This document shows, in pieces, positions 33,131 to 46,200 of a stretch of 64,000 nucleotides of DNA. Numbering within the stretch: the stretch's first letter is position 1; each line of letters starts with the position of its first letter. The notes below the pieces were generated by a model. It saw nothing but the letters and a program-made list of their open reading frames with translations, had not been told where the DNA came from and did no database searches. The DNA comes from Lenzites betulinus (lineage: Eukaryota > Basidiomycota > Agaricomycetes > Polyporales > Polyporaceae), in the NCBI GenBank assembly GCA_022264855.1, contig JABYQU010000031.1, positions 1 through 64,000 of the forward strand, in the 5' to 3' direction. Made by a program: the position numbers and the translations under genes.

Positions 33131-36100
33131 ATGACGAAGACATATATCATGAACGGTCTGGTGGAGAAGGTAGTAATGCAGCAGCGTCCATCGCAGGTAC
33201 ACTGACATACGCAATATAGATGCAATCGCCAGACCAGGACTTCCGGTGCGTGACCAAGGCTAGGACGCGTCTGCGGGTATCCTGACGCGAATCGGGGCAG
33301 GTACATGGGTCTGAACGACCTTCTACTTGAGATCAAGCAAGATCCCAATAGCTTCTTGGGCGATGAGGCCGCGGAGAACAAAGTGCTCCGACAGGTGCTC
33401 GCGCTCGTGGAGGACAAGATCTCGGAAGTGAAGAATCAGGCCGTGAAATGGTCAGCACGGGCCGCTTGGGTATGGTCTGTGTGCTTATGCGTGAGGTTGT
33501 CAGTCTAGGACAGCTCGTCAAGATTATCCGCGAATCTCAGATGGAGTATGTGGTGGACAAGCTGATTGACTTTTCTGCGGGGAAGGACGAGGAACTACGT
33601 GATATCTCCGGCTTGGGTACGTCCAGGGTACGCACTAAACGAAGACCAGAAACCTGACGAGCTTCGCATACACAGCTTTGAAAACCATCACTTCCGAGCT
33701 TCCCCCCGAGGGCAAGATAGCACACAAAGCTTGCCAGAAGCTTACCCCCAAATTGCTCGGACAATTGCAGAGCGTAAGGCTTACCCTATTCTGTCTTAAT
33801 CGTTTCGATAACGCTGTCTTCAGCCAGACACTCCTCCAGAGACCCTCATCGAGACACTCTCTATACTCTCGATTCTGATCAGCCGCTTCCCAGGATACAT
33901 CGTCAACTTGGACGTCCAACCCATACAAGTGCTGACACCTATGCTCTCTCACTCCCGTCCAGCTGTGAGGAAACGCGCTATTACGACTTTGGCCCAGTTC
34001 CTGCCGTACTCTCAACCCAAGGATTTCACTGAGCTGCTGAACGCGTATATAATCACCGGCCTTGGTTCATCTGCGAATTTGGAGAACCAGAGGACTGTTG
34101 TCCAGCTTCTTGCGGCGGTTGCGCGTCATTCACCGCAACAAATCGCGCCCTCTTTGAGCAAAATTGTCCCCAGCATCCTGAAAGACTCCCAACGCGACGA
34201 CGAAGAGCTTCGGGAGAGCAGTCTGCAGGTCGGTTTGATCATCAATTCTACTTGAGTGCTAGCTAAAGATAATCCACCCTTCGCAAGGCTTTGGAAGCTC
34301 TGGTTCTCAGGTGTCCTAGTGAGATCACTCCATTCTTGAGTTCCATCATCCGTCTCGGGAACCAGCATATCAAGTATGACCCAGTAGGTCTTTCACTGCT
34401 ACGCACGAAACCATAGTTGTGGTGCTGAACACAATTCAGAACTATGCTGGTGGGGACGACGATGAGGACGAAGAGATGGCTGACGAGGATGACGAAGATG
34501 ATGAGGAGCTTGGCGACGAGTTGGTCACAGTCTACCTCATCAGAGTACTCCCTGCTGACATTGCAACGCAGGTATGAGGATGATGAAGACACCTCTTACA
34601 AGATCCGCCGGTCAGCGACGAAGCTTCTCGCTGCCGTTATTGCGACGCGCCCAGAGTTGCTAACAACGTTGTACAAGGAGGTATCCCCAGTCCTCATCTC
34701 GCGGTTTGGCGACCGTGAAGAAACCGTCCGCCTGGAGGTATGGTCTACCTACGGTGTCCTCCTGACGCAAACTGGAGTGTACGGCGGAACCCCGCAAAGC
34801 AACACAGAGCACACGGTAGGAGGCAAACGCAAACGCGAGGAGGGCATGGAGGTCGAGGAGACGCCTTACGGCCTACTGCAATCACAAGTGCCGTCGCTCG
34901 CAAAGGCACTCTTAAACCAGATCAAGTCGCCGAAGACAGCTGCCCCTACGCTGGAGGCTGGGTTCACCCTTCTGCATAAGCTCTTGACTGTTCTGCCTGG
35001 CTCTCTAGCGAATCAGTCAGCTCAGATCATCACCTACGCGAAGAACGTGCTCTCCGCGTCAGCCCGGAGTAGCTCCGCGGCCTTGCAGGTCACTTGCATG
35101 TCGTTCCTTGCCCTCTTCTTCTCGAAGCACTCGCCTGCTGTCTATGCCCCCCAGCTTGAGTCGATCACTCCCTTCCTCCTGCAGGGTCTGGCAGAGAAGC
35201 ACCCTCGGATCGCCTCGGAGGCATTCCGAATCTTCTCCGCACTTCTGACTGCTATGCAGCCGGTGAAGAGTGGTCAGTGGGTCGACCGCGTCTACGATGA
35301 GGCGGTACGACGCCTGAGCAACCACGATACCGATGCGGAGGTCCGAGCATGCGCCGAAGACTGCATTGGCGATCTTTGGGTTTCCGCCACTGATATCGTG
35401 AAGACGAAGAACAGGAAAGAGTGGGAATACATCTGCAGGACTACAGGCCGTACCGATGGCGCGATCAAGGTCGTCACCTCGGTCGCGACTAAGGTCGAAA
35501 TGGACGATGCGTGGGTTAACGGCTCTGTAGAGTGGATCACGATCCTTCTAAGGAAGAGTGGGCGTACGGGCAAGATCGAGGCTTTCAACTGCTTGGACGC
35601 CCTTCTGAAGAGGTAAAGCCCCAATACTGCCCTTCGCAATGTGTCTGCTCACGCGTGCACCAGATACTCTGTGATCCCGGCAGATCTACCCGCGAACCTC
35701 ATCCCGACGCTCAAGGTCTACGTTGTCCCCTCGGACATCCTCCTCCTCGGAGCTGCTCTGGACATCGTCGCGCTTTTGCTCGAGCTCTCTCCCAAAGCGA
35801 CGTTCCCCGAGGTAGAGCGGGAAATCCTAACGGACGTGTACACCATCGCGCACGCGCCCCTGCTCGCGGGTCTGCCCTTTGTGTCTGTGCTTGACTTCTT
35901 CGCCGCGCTCGTAGAGGCGGACATGCAGATTGCGCCGCATGTAGTGGCAAACCTCGTGCTCGCAGTGGAAAAGGCGCCGAAGAACGACGCGAGCCTGACG
36001 AATGTCGCGAAGTGCGTGGGGGGTGTGGTCCAAGCACAGCGTGCGGTCGCGGCGGGCACGATCGCTGAGTTCGCGCGGCACTTGAAGGTGCGCTACATAT

Positions 36101-37598
36101 TAGATGCGGAGGGGTGTTGTGTTGACACCATGTTGTAGCCGACTGCGAAACCGAAGCCTTCGCAAGTCGTCCTTAGTCTGCTTGTCATGGGTGAGGTTGG
36201 TCGCTTCATGTAAGTGCGCGGGATTCCAGGCTATATCTCTTTTACTGATGGGTTATTAGCGACATGTCTCCCCAACACGACATCTTCAACCAAGCGATTG
36301 AGCGGTTCACTGCTGAGCAGGAGGAGGTGCGCACGGCCGCCGCCTTCGCTGCGGGTAACATGGCCGTCGGCAACCTCCACCACTTCTTGCCGGTTATCGT
36401 GAAGATGGTTGAAAACGACCAGGAGAAGCGCCTGCTATCTCTCCATGCGCTCAAGGAGGTGCGTTATACCCTCACACAGTTGCAGTCATACATAGCTCTA
36501 ATATGCCGCGTCAGATTGTCACGCACTGCTCTCATGGTCAGCTAGAGACCGTAGCAGATATGCTTTGGACTCCGTTGTTCGAGAACTCAGAGAACCAGGA
36601 AGAGACGACTCGCAATGTCGCTGCTGCTTGTCTGGGCAAGCTTACGACGACGCACCCTGCTCGTTACTTGCCTCAACTCCAGGTAGGGTTAGTGTGTCAG
36701 ATCATAGGGAGGTTGTTGATCAGCGGCTGCTAGGCTCGTATTGCGGATCCCACCCCGGCGACAAGGGCAACAGTTCTATCCGCAATCCGTTATACATTTG
36801 CGGAAAACTCAAGCTCGTTCGACGAGGTCCTCGGCACGGTCATCATGGACTTCTTGTCCCTCCTCTCTGATTCTGACTTGGTACGTTCTACCTTGTCGGA
36901 TTAACACAGATCCCTAACCGCTTTCTAGACCGTCCGCCGTCTTGCGCTCTCGGCGCTGAACTCGGCTGCTCGGTCCAAAGCGCATCTCATCCGTGATCAC
37001 CTGCCCGCACTCTTGCCGAGCCTGTACAAGGAGACGGCGGTGAACCAGGATCTCATCCGTACGGTTCAGATGGGTCCCTGGACGCACAAGGTCGACGACG
37101 GTTTGGAGGCTCGCAAGACCGCATACGAGACCCTCTACACTCTTGTATGTCCACTGCATATTTTCATATTCAGTGTGGCTATGGAATCTGACCATCGCGT
37201 TTCATCCGCAGCTCGACACCTGCTTGTCTCGGCTGGATCTCCACGAGTTCCTCGGGCACGTCACGGTGGGTCTAGCGGACGACTCGGACGAGGTGAAGGT
37301 CATCTGCCACATGATGCTGTTCCGGCTCGCGCAGGTGGCGCCGACAGCGACCGCGCAGCGGCTGGATGCTCTCACGCCGCCCCTGGAGAAGAGCATGAAG
37401 GGCGCGACGGTGACGAAGGACACGGTGAAGCAGGACATCGAGCGGGCGGCGGAGCTGCAGCGGAGCACGCTCCGTGCGGTCGCGGCGCTGAGCAAGATCA
37501 GCCAGCCGGGCGCGAGCCCGAAGTTCGACGCGTTCGTTGCAGCGACGCAGAAGTCGCCGGAGTGGGGTATCGAGTTCAGGGAGCTCGTCGGGGCATGA
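33131..37598 (+). CDS. CAND1: Cullin-associated NEDD8-dissociated protein 1 (CAND1/TIP120)
   Basis: Sixteen exons (33131-33169, 33220-33245, 33301-33450, 33504-33616, 33676-33773, 33824-34228, 34288-34383, 34440-34519, 34572-35612, 35664-36087, 36139-36209, 36260-36458, 36515-36682, 36734-36880, 36929-37144, 37212-37598) give 1219 residues, close to human CAND1 (1230). The start splices to QSPDQDFRYMGLNDLLLEIK. HEAT-type helices run throughout, with an acidic loop DDDEDEEMADEDDEDDEE near residue 315. DDEDTSYKIRRSATKLLAA and the TIP120 C-terminal segment RRLALSALNSAARSK with a final ALRAVAAL-type helix are conserved. CAND1 binds unneddylated cullins and exchanges SCF substrate receptors; the F-box protein at 9586 belongs to the same pathway, but there is no sign of linkage in function. 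Confidence 0.93.
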
Positions 37599-37926
37599 AC
37601 AGTATCCCGCTTGTTTGTGCTGATTTCCTATGAAGAGAAGAAATGAACTGTTGTACTGAAGTAATGTCAAATGGTCGTCGTATATCCTGCTCTCAAGATC
37701 CTTTCCTGTACTGCGGCGCCCAGGAGCGGAAGAGTCGGCTGTTTGATCCGGGACGGATCAAGTAAAAATACTGAACGCGTCCAACTCGGATCCATCCTTC
37801 CACAAACACGATCGTGTGACTCGAGCTCTGCCCTTCGCGCCACATATTTCTACGATGTCTGCACCAGTTCTTTCTGACCGCACACCTTTCGCTTGACACC
37901 CTCACATCTACTCTCTTTGCTCCGCC
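37599..37926. other. Intergenic between CAND1 and the first PRODH
   Basis: CAND1 3' flank and promoter of the first proline dehydrogenase. Nothing else seen. Confidence 0.45.
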
Positions 37927-40091
37927 ATGTTACCAGCCCGCGCGACAAGACTACTCTCCAGATTGTCTCCTCGTCCACCAGTGCGAACCCTCACGACGAC
38001 GCCACCAAGACCCAAGCTCTTCAATGGTCGACGCGTAGTTGCAATTGGGCTCGTGTCCGGTGCTGTCCTCGGAACGTCGCTGCTTGCCCCCGTCATATAT
38101 GCGGACGCAGCGCAGGATGGAGAAGGCTCTGAGAAGGTCGGCCGGAGTTCACTGGGCAGCACCACGCCCCTCTCGGCACTGGTAAGGACGTATGTCGTCT
38201 ACTCTCTGTGCTCCATTCCACCGCTCGTCGACTGGTCCCCAACAATCCTCTCTGCGCTGCTCGCTGTCCCGGGGCTGAAGCAAATCACTGAGACCATAGT
38301 GCGCTACACGTTCTTCAACCAGGTAGGTGGCCGTCGTTTTTGTTCGGCTCTCGCGAGCTGAAATGGCGATAGTTCGTAGGCGGGGACAGTGCAGAAGAAG
38401 CCATCCCGGTCCTCGAACACCTCCGCGCGGAGAACAAGGGAGTACTCTTCGTGTACAGCGTCGAGGTCGATGAAACCGCCCCAACGTCGACGGGGTCCAC
38501 ACCGCTCTCCGCCCACAAGCAAATCGTGGACGAGACGTTGCACTGCATCGACGTCGCCGCCGACTTCGAGGACAAGCACGCATCTGCGGACGGCGGGAAG
38601 GGCACATGGGTCGCCATCAAGCTTGTGCGTCGCATGTCCCTTCCGGACGCCGAGGCCAATGTGACTGACCGCCCGGACCTTGGAACTTGAAGAGCGCGAT
38701 GGTGCCCGACGCGGAGGCACTGCGGCGGCTCTCAAAGCATCTCGTGGACACGCGCCCCCCGACGGCCCCGCGCGTCGCGTTCCCGGGCTGCCCTCGCGCG
38801 GGCGACCTCGACGTCTTATCTGCGCGCGACGTCGCCGGGAGTCTGACAGAAGCGGACATCGCGGCGCTCAGCGAGCTTCGAGCCGACCTCGCTGCCATCT
38901 GCCAGCGCGCCCAGGCACGGGGGATCAGAATAACCGTCGACGCGGAACATAGGTATGCTCTCTCAGTTTGCTGAGGATTCGCAAGTGTCTGATGTTTTAC
39001 GGATGAAGTTGGTACCAGGTAGGTTGCGGTCGCTAGGGTTAGGACAGACCCTAACCCTATTCTGGTAGCCCGCCATAGATGCGTTCACCTTGGACATGAT
39101 GCGCAAGTTCAACAAGCTTCCAGCGCCGTCGAAGGGCTCCTGGTTCGGGTTTAGGAACTATACGAAGCCAGATGTGGTTGGAACACAGCCGTTGATTTAT
39201 AATACCTTCCAAGGTTATCTTCGTCGGTGAGCAGCTTGCTCTTCAGCTTCAAGTTTGAAGGGGGAGTCGATAGGCTCACACAATGATTGCTATCTAGGAC
39301 ACCGGAATATCTCGCTCAAAGCATTTCAGATGCACGCGCAGGAGGTTACGCCTTCGGAGTGAAGCTTGTGCGCGGTGCATACCATCCGCACGAGATGGAG
39401 GTCCACAAGGCCGCAACGCAGTCGCGCATTGATAGAACAACGCCCTCCGGCACACATGAGCTCTCGATCTCCCCGGATAACATGCCCCCAGTTTGGCTAA
39501 ACAAGGACGAGACGGACACATGCTACGACGCGTCGGTCAAGATGCTGGTCGGGCTCGTGCGCGAGGACGTGGAGAACGTAGCGAAGGGAAAACCGGGTCC
39601 AGCCATCGGCGCGTTGTTTGGTACACATAACTGGGACAGCGCGAATTTGGTAATCGACGAGCTTGTGAGGCAGGGGTTGGCGTCGAAGGCGGGCGAGGGT
39701 GACAGTGTGTGGATCAGCGATGCGGCTATGCAGCGCGTCGTTTTGGCTCAGCTATACGGTGAGAGGGCTTTCAGCATCATGCTAGGTCACGAACATGTGC
39801 TGACGCTGGGTACTAGGTATGTGCGATGCATTGACAGACCATCTGGTCCGCCGTACTCGCACTACGTCGCCGTTTGTATTGAAGTATCTACCGTACGGTA
39901 GTCTGGCAGAGGTATTGTGTTTGCTCATCTCGTATACCAGAAACAAGAATGACTCATGCGTATTGTCCCTCCAGGTCATGCCCTACCTCAGTCGCCGGGC
40001 CATCGAGAACAAGTCGGTCCTCGGAAATGGCGGAGCGGCGAGCGAGCGCAAACGTGCCGCGTCCGCGATTTGGACCAGAATACTCGGCTGA
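37927..40091 (+). CDS. PUT1: Proline dehydrogenase, mitochondrial (tandem copy 1)
   Basis: Eight exons (37927-38322, 38373-38624, 38693-38952, 39009-39018, 39069-39226, 39298-39758, 39817-39911, 39975-40091) give 582 residues. The Arg/Ser/Leu-rich start MLPARATRLLSRLSPRPP is a mitochondrial presequence. Family signatures are YTFFNQFVGG, DAEHSWYQPAID, GVKLVRGAYHPHE, GTHNWDSANL and YLSRRAIENKSVLGNGG, whose Y-x-x-R-R-x-x-E binds proline in PutA. The enzyme oxidises proline to pyrroline-5-carboxylate with FAD, feeding the respiratory chain. Exon 4 is only 10 nt and is needed to complete HSWYQ. The following 50-nt intron carries a telomere-like inverted repeat. Exon phases match copy 2 except for this extra intron. 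Confidence 0.92.
39009..39018 (+). other. 10-nt microexon of proline dehydrogenase copy 1
   Basis: TTGGTACCAG, between an AG acceptor and a GTAGGT donor, supplies the last base of one codon and then WYQ. Copy 2 has the equivalent residues in one continuous exon (ending 41923), so an intron was gained here or lost there. Confidence 0.8.
39034..39059. repeat. Telomere-like inverted repeat in an intron
   Basis: TAGGGTTAGG and CCTAACCCTA form a perfect 10-bp stem with a 6-nt loop, inside the 50-nt intron 39019-39068. TTAGGG is the usual fungal telomere repeat. Confidence 0.85.
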
Positions 40092-40777
40092 GCGCATCGT
40101 AAGATACATTGGGTGAAATCGGGGACTATGTGTGGACTAGAACGTATACTACGAGACATCGCTGTAGACTCACAAGTACCATTGACTAATTTCTATGTAC
40201 AGATGCATTTGGTGGTTTCATCGCCCCGTGCGGGACGCGTGTCGGACGCGTCGCGTGCTCATGTGACCGTGTCGTCCCTCAGACAGATAAGTAGCGAGAT
40301 AGTGTTGTGCTGCGGGCCGATGGGTATATCTCGGGCACTCATGACCAGGTACGCTTCCATATGTCTTGGAGAATGTTCTCCTTTGCTGCTTAACTGACAT
40401 TGACGTACTCAGGTCGTGGTGGACAATAACAAATATGACAACATTCACACTTGAGAACCGGCTTTGTATGCTACTGGGATCACCGGTATGCCCTAGGAGA
40501 ACAAACGTAAACGGTGTATGGTATCACTGCTAATCTCTCGCTCACACATATCAGCAGATATGGCGCCCCTGTTCCGGAGCTTGTGCTCGAGTCATGCCTT
40601 CGCGCGCGGGCGCGGCTCCTCGGTACGTGTGTGCATGTTCCAGTACGTACTAAATACAACGTGCCCGCCTGACCCGCTATCGCGGTGCCCGCAGATCATG
40701 TAGCAGCCAACAGCGGGTGCCTTTTGAATACAGCCTTCATCCGCTCCACCTCCAACCCAGCTTGACCTGCTTCAGCC
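40092..40777. other. Intergenic between tandem PRODH genes
   Basis: No intact gene. At 40560-40622 a short open frame starting MAPLFRSLCSSHAFARG and ending at a GTACGT donor resembles a mitochondrial presequence exon. I found no exon that it joins; it may be a relic or an alternative first exon. Confidence 0.4.
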
Positions 40778-43085
40778 ATGGCGATGACCCCTCTCCTAAC
40801 CAGGCTGCTTTGGAGGGGCCGCGGCCGCGGGGCGCCATCGGCTGCACTGGTGCCCCTGCGCGCACGGACGATCTCCTCCTCTGCTTCGACTTCGACCCGT
40901 GTATCAGGTTTCCTGACCCTCCGCCGCCTGACAGCAGTGGGGCTCGCGTCCGGTGCGGCGCTTGGCACGGCGATCTTTGTGCACGATGCCCGCACAGGGG
41001 CCGCCGCGTCCTCGGCGAACGCGCATCTTCAGGCCTCCGCTGGTAGTGCTGCATCGGAGGACGACGGCGCCGTGCAGCAGCAACAGCCGCTAGCGGAGCT
41101 TTTGCGCACATATGTGGTGTTCGCATTCTGCTCCGTTCCACAGCTCGTGGAGTGGGCGCCGGCGATCCTCGAGGGCTTGTCTACGGTACCGGGGTTGAAG
41201 CAGGTCACGGAGGCGGCTGTGCGCGCGACGTTCTTCAATCAGGTAATGTAGATCTTCCTCTTTCTTTGCCTCCGCGGAGGGTTGGACGTGAGTATGACGA
41301 ATGCTAACGTGATATGTGCGTAGTTCGTAGGAGGAGACACGGCGGAGGACGCGCTTCCGCTGATCGAGGGACTGCGTGCGCGAAACACGGGGTGTCTGTT
41401 TGCGTACAGCATTGAAGTCGATGAGGCGGAAGCATCCGGCCAGGCCAAGGAGGTTACGCACGGGCATACGGCAGCCCACAAGCAGGTTGTGAACGAGACC
41501 CTGCACTGCATAGATGTTGCCGCGGATTTTGAGGACAGGTACTCGCGAGGGAAGATAGCGGGAAGACGAACTTGGGTTGCAATTAAACTCGTGGGTGATT
41601 TGGCATGTTTACAGTCAACTGGGCTTTCGGCTAATTGGTTGTATGGGCAGAGTGCTATGGTTTCCGACGCAGAGACCCTGCGCAGGTTCTCCAAGCACCT
41701 TGTAGAGCACCGTCCCCAAACCAATCCTCCCATCGCGTTTCCAGGCTGCCCACTCCCAACTGACTTGGACGTACTCGCGGCACCAGGAAAGTCCTCTACA
41801 TCACTGACCGAGGCGGACGTGGCTGCTCTTATAGAGCTGCGACAGGACCTAGTCACGATTTGTACTCGGGCGCAGGAACGAGGCGTGAGATTGATATTCG
41901 ATGCTGAATATACCTGGTATGAGGTAGGCCTTCATTCGAACAAGATTCAGTTTTGATCCTAGTTTGATGTATGCTTTCCTACCAGCCCGCCATAGATGCA
42001 TATACGCTGGATATGATGCGCAGGTTCAACAAGCTACCCGCCAAGCCTCGGACTTCATGGCTGGGGCGCAGCACCAAGACACAACAGGAACCCAGTGAGG
42101 TGCAACCGCTCATATACGCAACCTATCAGGCATACCTCCGGCGGTACTGCTCTATATGTTTTCCCTGAAACCCGTGTGCCTGACACTGAAGTGGCTAGGA
42201 CACCCGAGTACCTCGCCCAGAGTATCGCCGCGGCACGCAAAGAAGGCTATTCGCTCGGCGTAAAGCTCGTGCGCGGGGCATACCACCCGCACGAGCTCGT
42301 CGCGCACCCGGCAACGACCGCGACCGCAGACGCGTCGCTCGCCTCCCCGTCCACATCCACCTCGCTTTCAATCTCACCCGACCCGGTCCCCCCGGTGTGG
42401 ACGGCGAAGGCGGACACGGACGCGCGGTACAACGCGTGCGTGCGCACGCTCGTCGAGGCTGTCCGGGAGGACGTGGTGGGCGGGACCGCAGGGAGGCCGG
42501 CGATTGGCCTGCTGTTTGGGACGCATAACTGGGAGAGCGCGGGGTTGATCCTGGACGAGCTTGTTAGGCAGGGGCTGGCGGAGAGTGTGGGGGGAGGCGT
42601 GGTGAGCGTGCGGGACGAGGTTGCAGAGAGGGTGACGCTGGGCCAGCTTTACGGTTCGTCATTTCTCTCGCTTCATACACTTGGACGTGGCAGAATTACC
42701 GAGCGGTTCCTGTCGGTCCGTGTGTGGAAGTGATATGTCAGAATGGCTGATGTTTTGTTTGATTTCGGGGATAGGAATGACGGCGGCGCTCACGGGCCAC
42801 CTCGTCGATCGGATACGTTCCTCCTCCCCGTTCGTCATCAAGTACATCCCGTACGGCCGTCTTTCCGAGGTACGTCTTCGTTCCCTGCGTCCCCACTCGG
42901 TGCTAGCAAGCTCCGGAGGATCAAGTCGCAGTAATTTGTACATGGTGCTGACGGGGGTCGGTCCGCAGGTCATGCCGTACTTGAGCCGCCGGGCGATCGA
43001 GAACAAGTCGGTGCTGGGTAATGGCGGGGCTGTGGATGAGCGGCAGAGGGCTGCGGCGGAGATCTGGGCGAAGCTCTTTGGGTGA
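40778..43085 (+). CDS. Proline dehydrogenase, mitochondrial (tandem copy 2)
   Basis: Seven exons (40778-41242, 41324-41590, 41651-41923, 41986-42143, 42199-42653, 42775-42869, 42969-43085) give 609 residues. It parallels copy 1 over its whole length: TFFNQFVGGD, DAEYTWYEPAID, LGVKLVRGAYHPHE, GTHNWESAGL and YLSRRAIENKSVLGNGG. Intron positions and phases agree with copy 1 except that the microexon intron is absent. The presequence MAMTPLLTRLLWRGRGRG differs and is followed by an extra Ser/Ala/Gln-rich stretch before the catalytic barrel. Active-site motifs are intact, so both copies should be enzymes. They may differ in regulation. Confidence 0.92.
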
Positions 43086-43267
43086 ATCTTACACTGCCAG
43101 TCCGCCAGGCAGGCACTGGCACCGAGACATGGTGAAATGCGGTATATGAATACAGGGCGGCCGGGTTTACAAGCTTTGTATAAATGCAATTTGCCAATAG
43201 TCACACATCACGACATTCTGCTTCTTCTTTCTTTCCTGGACTCATAACACGTCTCCGAGGAGCGTGC

Positions 43268-46200
43268 TTACAACGTGCTTCGCGGAATGTTCTTGAACGC
43301 TTTCAGCGCACCGTCGACGACCTCGGTCATGGCGATGACGCCCTCTTCCTCTTGCGTCCGCCCGATGAGCTGCAGCGACACTGGCATGCCGTGCCACAAT
43401 TCCGGGTCGTCTATGTATATCATCAGCAAATTTGCCCATAGATTGCTCAAAAATAGAGAAAAGACGCACACAGCTTGTACACCGCTTCATCCTCGTGGTT
43501 ACGGAACGCGTGTGGCGCGACACGCTGGTCGAGCGCCTTGTCCACGAATGTGACGGGTATGATGGCGGCCACGTAGTCGAGGAAGTTGCAGAATTCCGTG
43601 TAGGAGTACTCGCTAAGCACCTGCACGTCAGTCCCCGTCCAACGTACGGCGGTGTGGTGTCGACTCACAAGTTGCAGCCGTGTGGACATGCGGCGTAGGC
43701 CGCAGCGGGGCTGATGATCGCGTCGACCGGCCGACCTGTACCCGTCCGCGCAACCGTGCCTTCCCAGTGGTCGAGGTGCGACTTGCGAAGAGCGCGCTTC
43801 TCCTTGTGCAGTTGCCACAGCTGACCCCCCGCCACAGCGCACGATGATGGCGGCACCACCGTCAGCACGCTTCTCCCAGGTGAGCGTTGAGACGCACCTC
43901 ATACGCGGAGAGGTGCTTGCGCTCGCTGACGAAGGTTTGCAGGAGCGGCTCATCAAGCGCGTACTCGTGCGCATCCGTGTCGGGGCTCATCGTCTTTATG
44001 AGCGGCTCGCCCGAGAGCTTGCACGCGTCGCGGAAGTCAAACCCGCCGTCTGCGACAAAGATCTTTTGCTGTTTTAACAGGCCGCACACCGAGCAGGAAC
44101 ATTGGCGGACACAGCATTAGCGTGTATTTTGTGGACACGCGAGGCACCCGAGAAAGCGAGACTCACGCCGTTTTCGATGATCTCGGTGCTACGGTGGTTC
44201 TCCCAGTCGATCACTACACGCATAGTGGTCAGACTGTCATGTCGCCGTGGTACGCCAGTGGAGGTCAGTGGCTCACCGGTATGTCCTGCGGCCTCAAGCG
44301 CCTTCTTGACGAGCGCCATCGCTCGCACGAGCGGAGGATGGGGCTTGACAATCCCGTTGTCCCACATGATCGCAAAACACATCTTGCCACCCACGCCGCC
44401 GTGGTCGCCCAGGGCGTACTCGCGAGCGCTCCATTCCTTACGGACCGCGAGCGGGTCCTTGCGCCACGGCCGCGCGTCGATGATCGCCTTGGTGAAGACC
44501 CGAACGGCCTCGACGGAGTGTGTCATCGGCCCGAGCACGGACAAGAGACTCTCCTGGCCCTCCATCGAGTTGACGGCATTGCAGTACGGGAGACGCTCGT
44601 ACGAGGGGCGCAAGCCGTACAGACCGCAGAAGGTACTCGGAATGCGAATAGACCTTGCGCGACGTCAGTCAGGCACATTCGGGAACTCGGCGTGAGATCC
44701 GGGCACGGAGGTAATAAGCGATGGTGTGGGGTAAGCAGGGAAGCAGAGGCAGACGGAATGGGAAAGCTGAATGGGCTGAATGGGATATGATACCGGCCAA
44801 GGGGGAAGGACGTACCCGCCAATATCGGTGCCGACGCCGATAGGGCTTCCATGGAGGGCGACGAGCGCGCCCTCGCCACCCGAGGAGCCGCCCGGGGTCA
44901 TGTACCGGTTAAAGGGGTTTGTTGTGCGGCCGAAGACGTGGTTGTACGTCTCACCCCACTACGCATGATAGTGCATCAGCTTCGCGAAACTGGGAACGAC
45001 TGCATGGCAGAGATAGAGAGTTCCATCGGAAGAGCACGGCGTGCGAGAACAGAACTCGGGCGTGGTAGCGCTCTCAGGTGGGGGGTAACAGGCAAAAGAT
45101 CGCTCTGCTTTGGCAGATCGCAGGGCGGGAGAAGCGACCGCGCTTCTCGGCGGAGGGAATGTGAGCCGGTACAGATAGCAGACGTACCATGAGAGTCTGC
45201 GGCACGTTCGTGCGCACGAACGGGACAGCGCCGCACTCGTAGAGAAGCTCCACGAGTACACTGTCGCGGTCGGCCACGCGACCTACCCATCCGACATAGC
45301 CTGTGAAGCTGAGTTCAGTGAATCATGTTCAATGTCAAACCCACGACGTGGCTCCCAGAAAGAAGACAAGATATGGCAACCATGTACCACTTCACCCGTC
45401 CATGTTGGGCAGTTCGAGGTATACAGACAGTCCTACCGTGCATCAATCTATATTGAGTTCCGATATCGACATATATGCCTTTTGAACTCAAGACGTGACA
45501 CCGTCGTTATATGCTGAGTACATGAGATATTCTAGTGTAATCAGCATACAACACGGTCTCTGCATAAGCAGGTGGTGAAGGACAAGTAGGGAAAATTGCG
45601 CTCCATGAAAGCACGACAAGCATGACAGAATTGGAATAGAAAGGGGGGTTGTTCATTGGCTGCCCGGCGCATATTGGTCAGTACCCAGGTTAGCGGCATG
45701 CACGTCGCAGAGCCGACGGGAGTCAACGACACTGACAAATCGCCACAGGCCTCGGGCTCAGAACAGAGCGCGAGAGATTGTCTGTGGTGCCATCGCCAAA
45801 CAGGCTCGGAGCAGTTAGGAAAAGGGTACAGCGGAGACAGCCTTCAAGTTCTGACAATGAGGCCATGCTAACGTGCCGGCAGCGGTCCAGTGCAGTTGTT
45901 TTCCGAGCATCGTCCGAAGCAGGACGTGGGAGATGCTACACATATAGCGCGATACGATAGGTTCATTGCGCGGCCGGGGCACCACAACTCCGGATCGTGA
46001 ACGTTTGAATGACGGACGCTTACCCATTATTGTCTCGAGGCCCTTGATGCAGAACTGATCTTTCAAAGAGATCGGGAGGCCGTGAAGCGGGCCGATGGGC
46101 TTTCCGTGAGTTTTGAGGTAATCATCGACTTCTTTCGCGCGCGCAAGAGCGCGGTCGATGAATATCTCCGTCAAACAGTTGGTCTGCACAGCGAGCGTTC

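Noticed and set aside
40560..40622. Short mitochondrial-presequence-like exon between the two proline dehydrogenases
   Set aside because: No downstream exon in phase was found, and copy 2 already has its own complete first exon.
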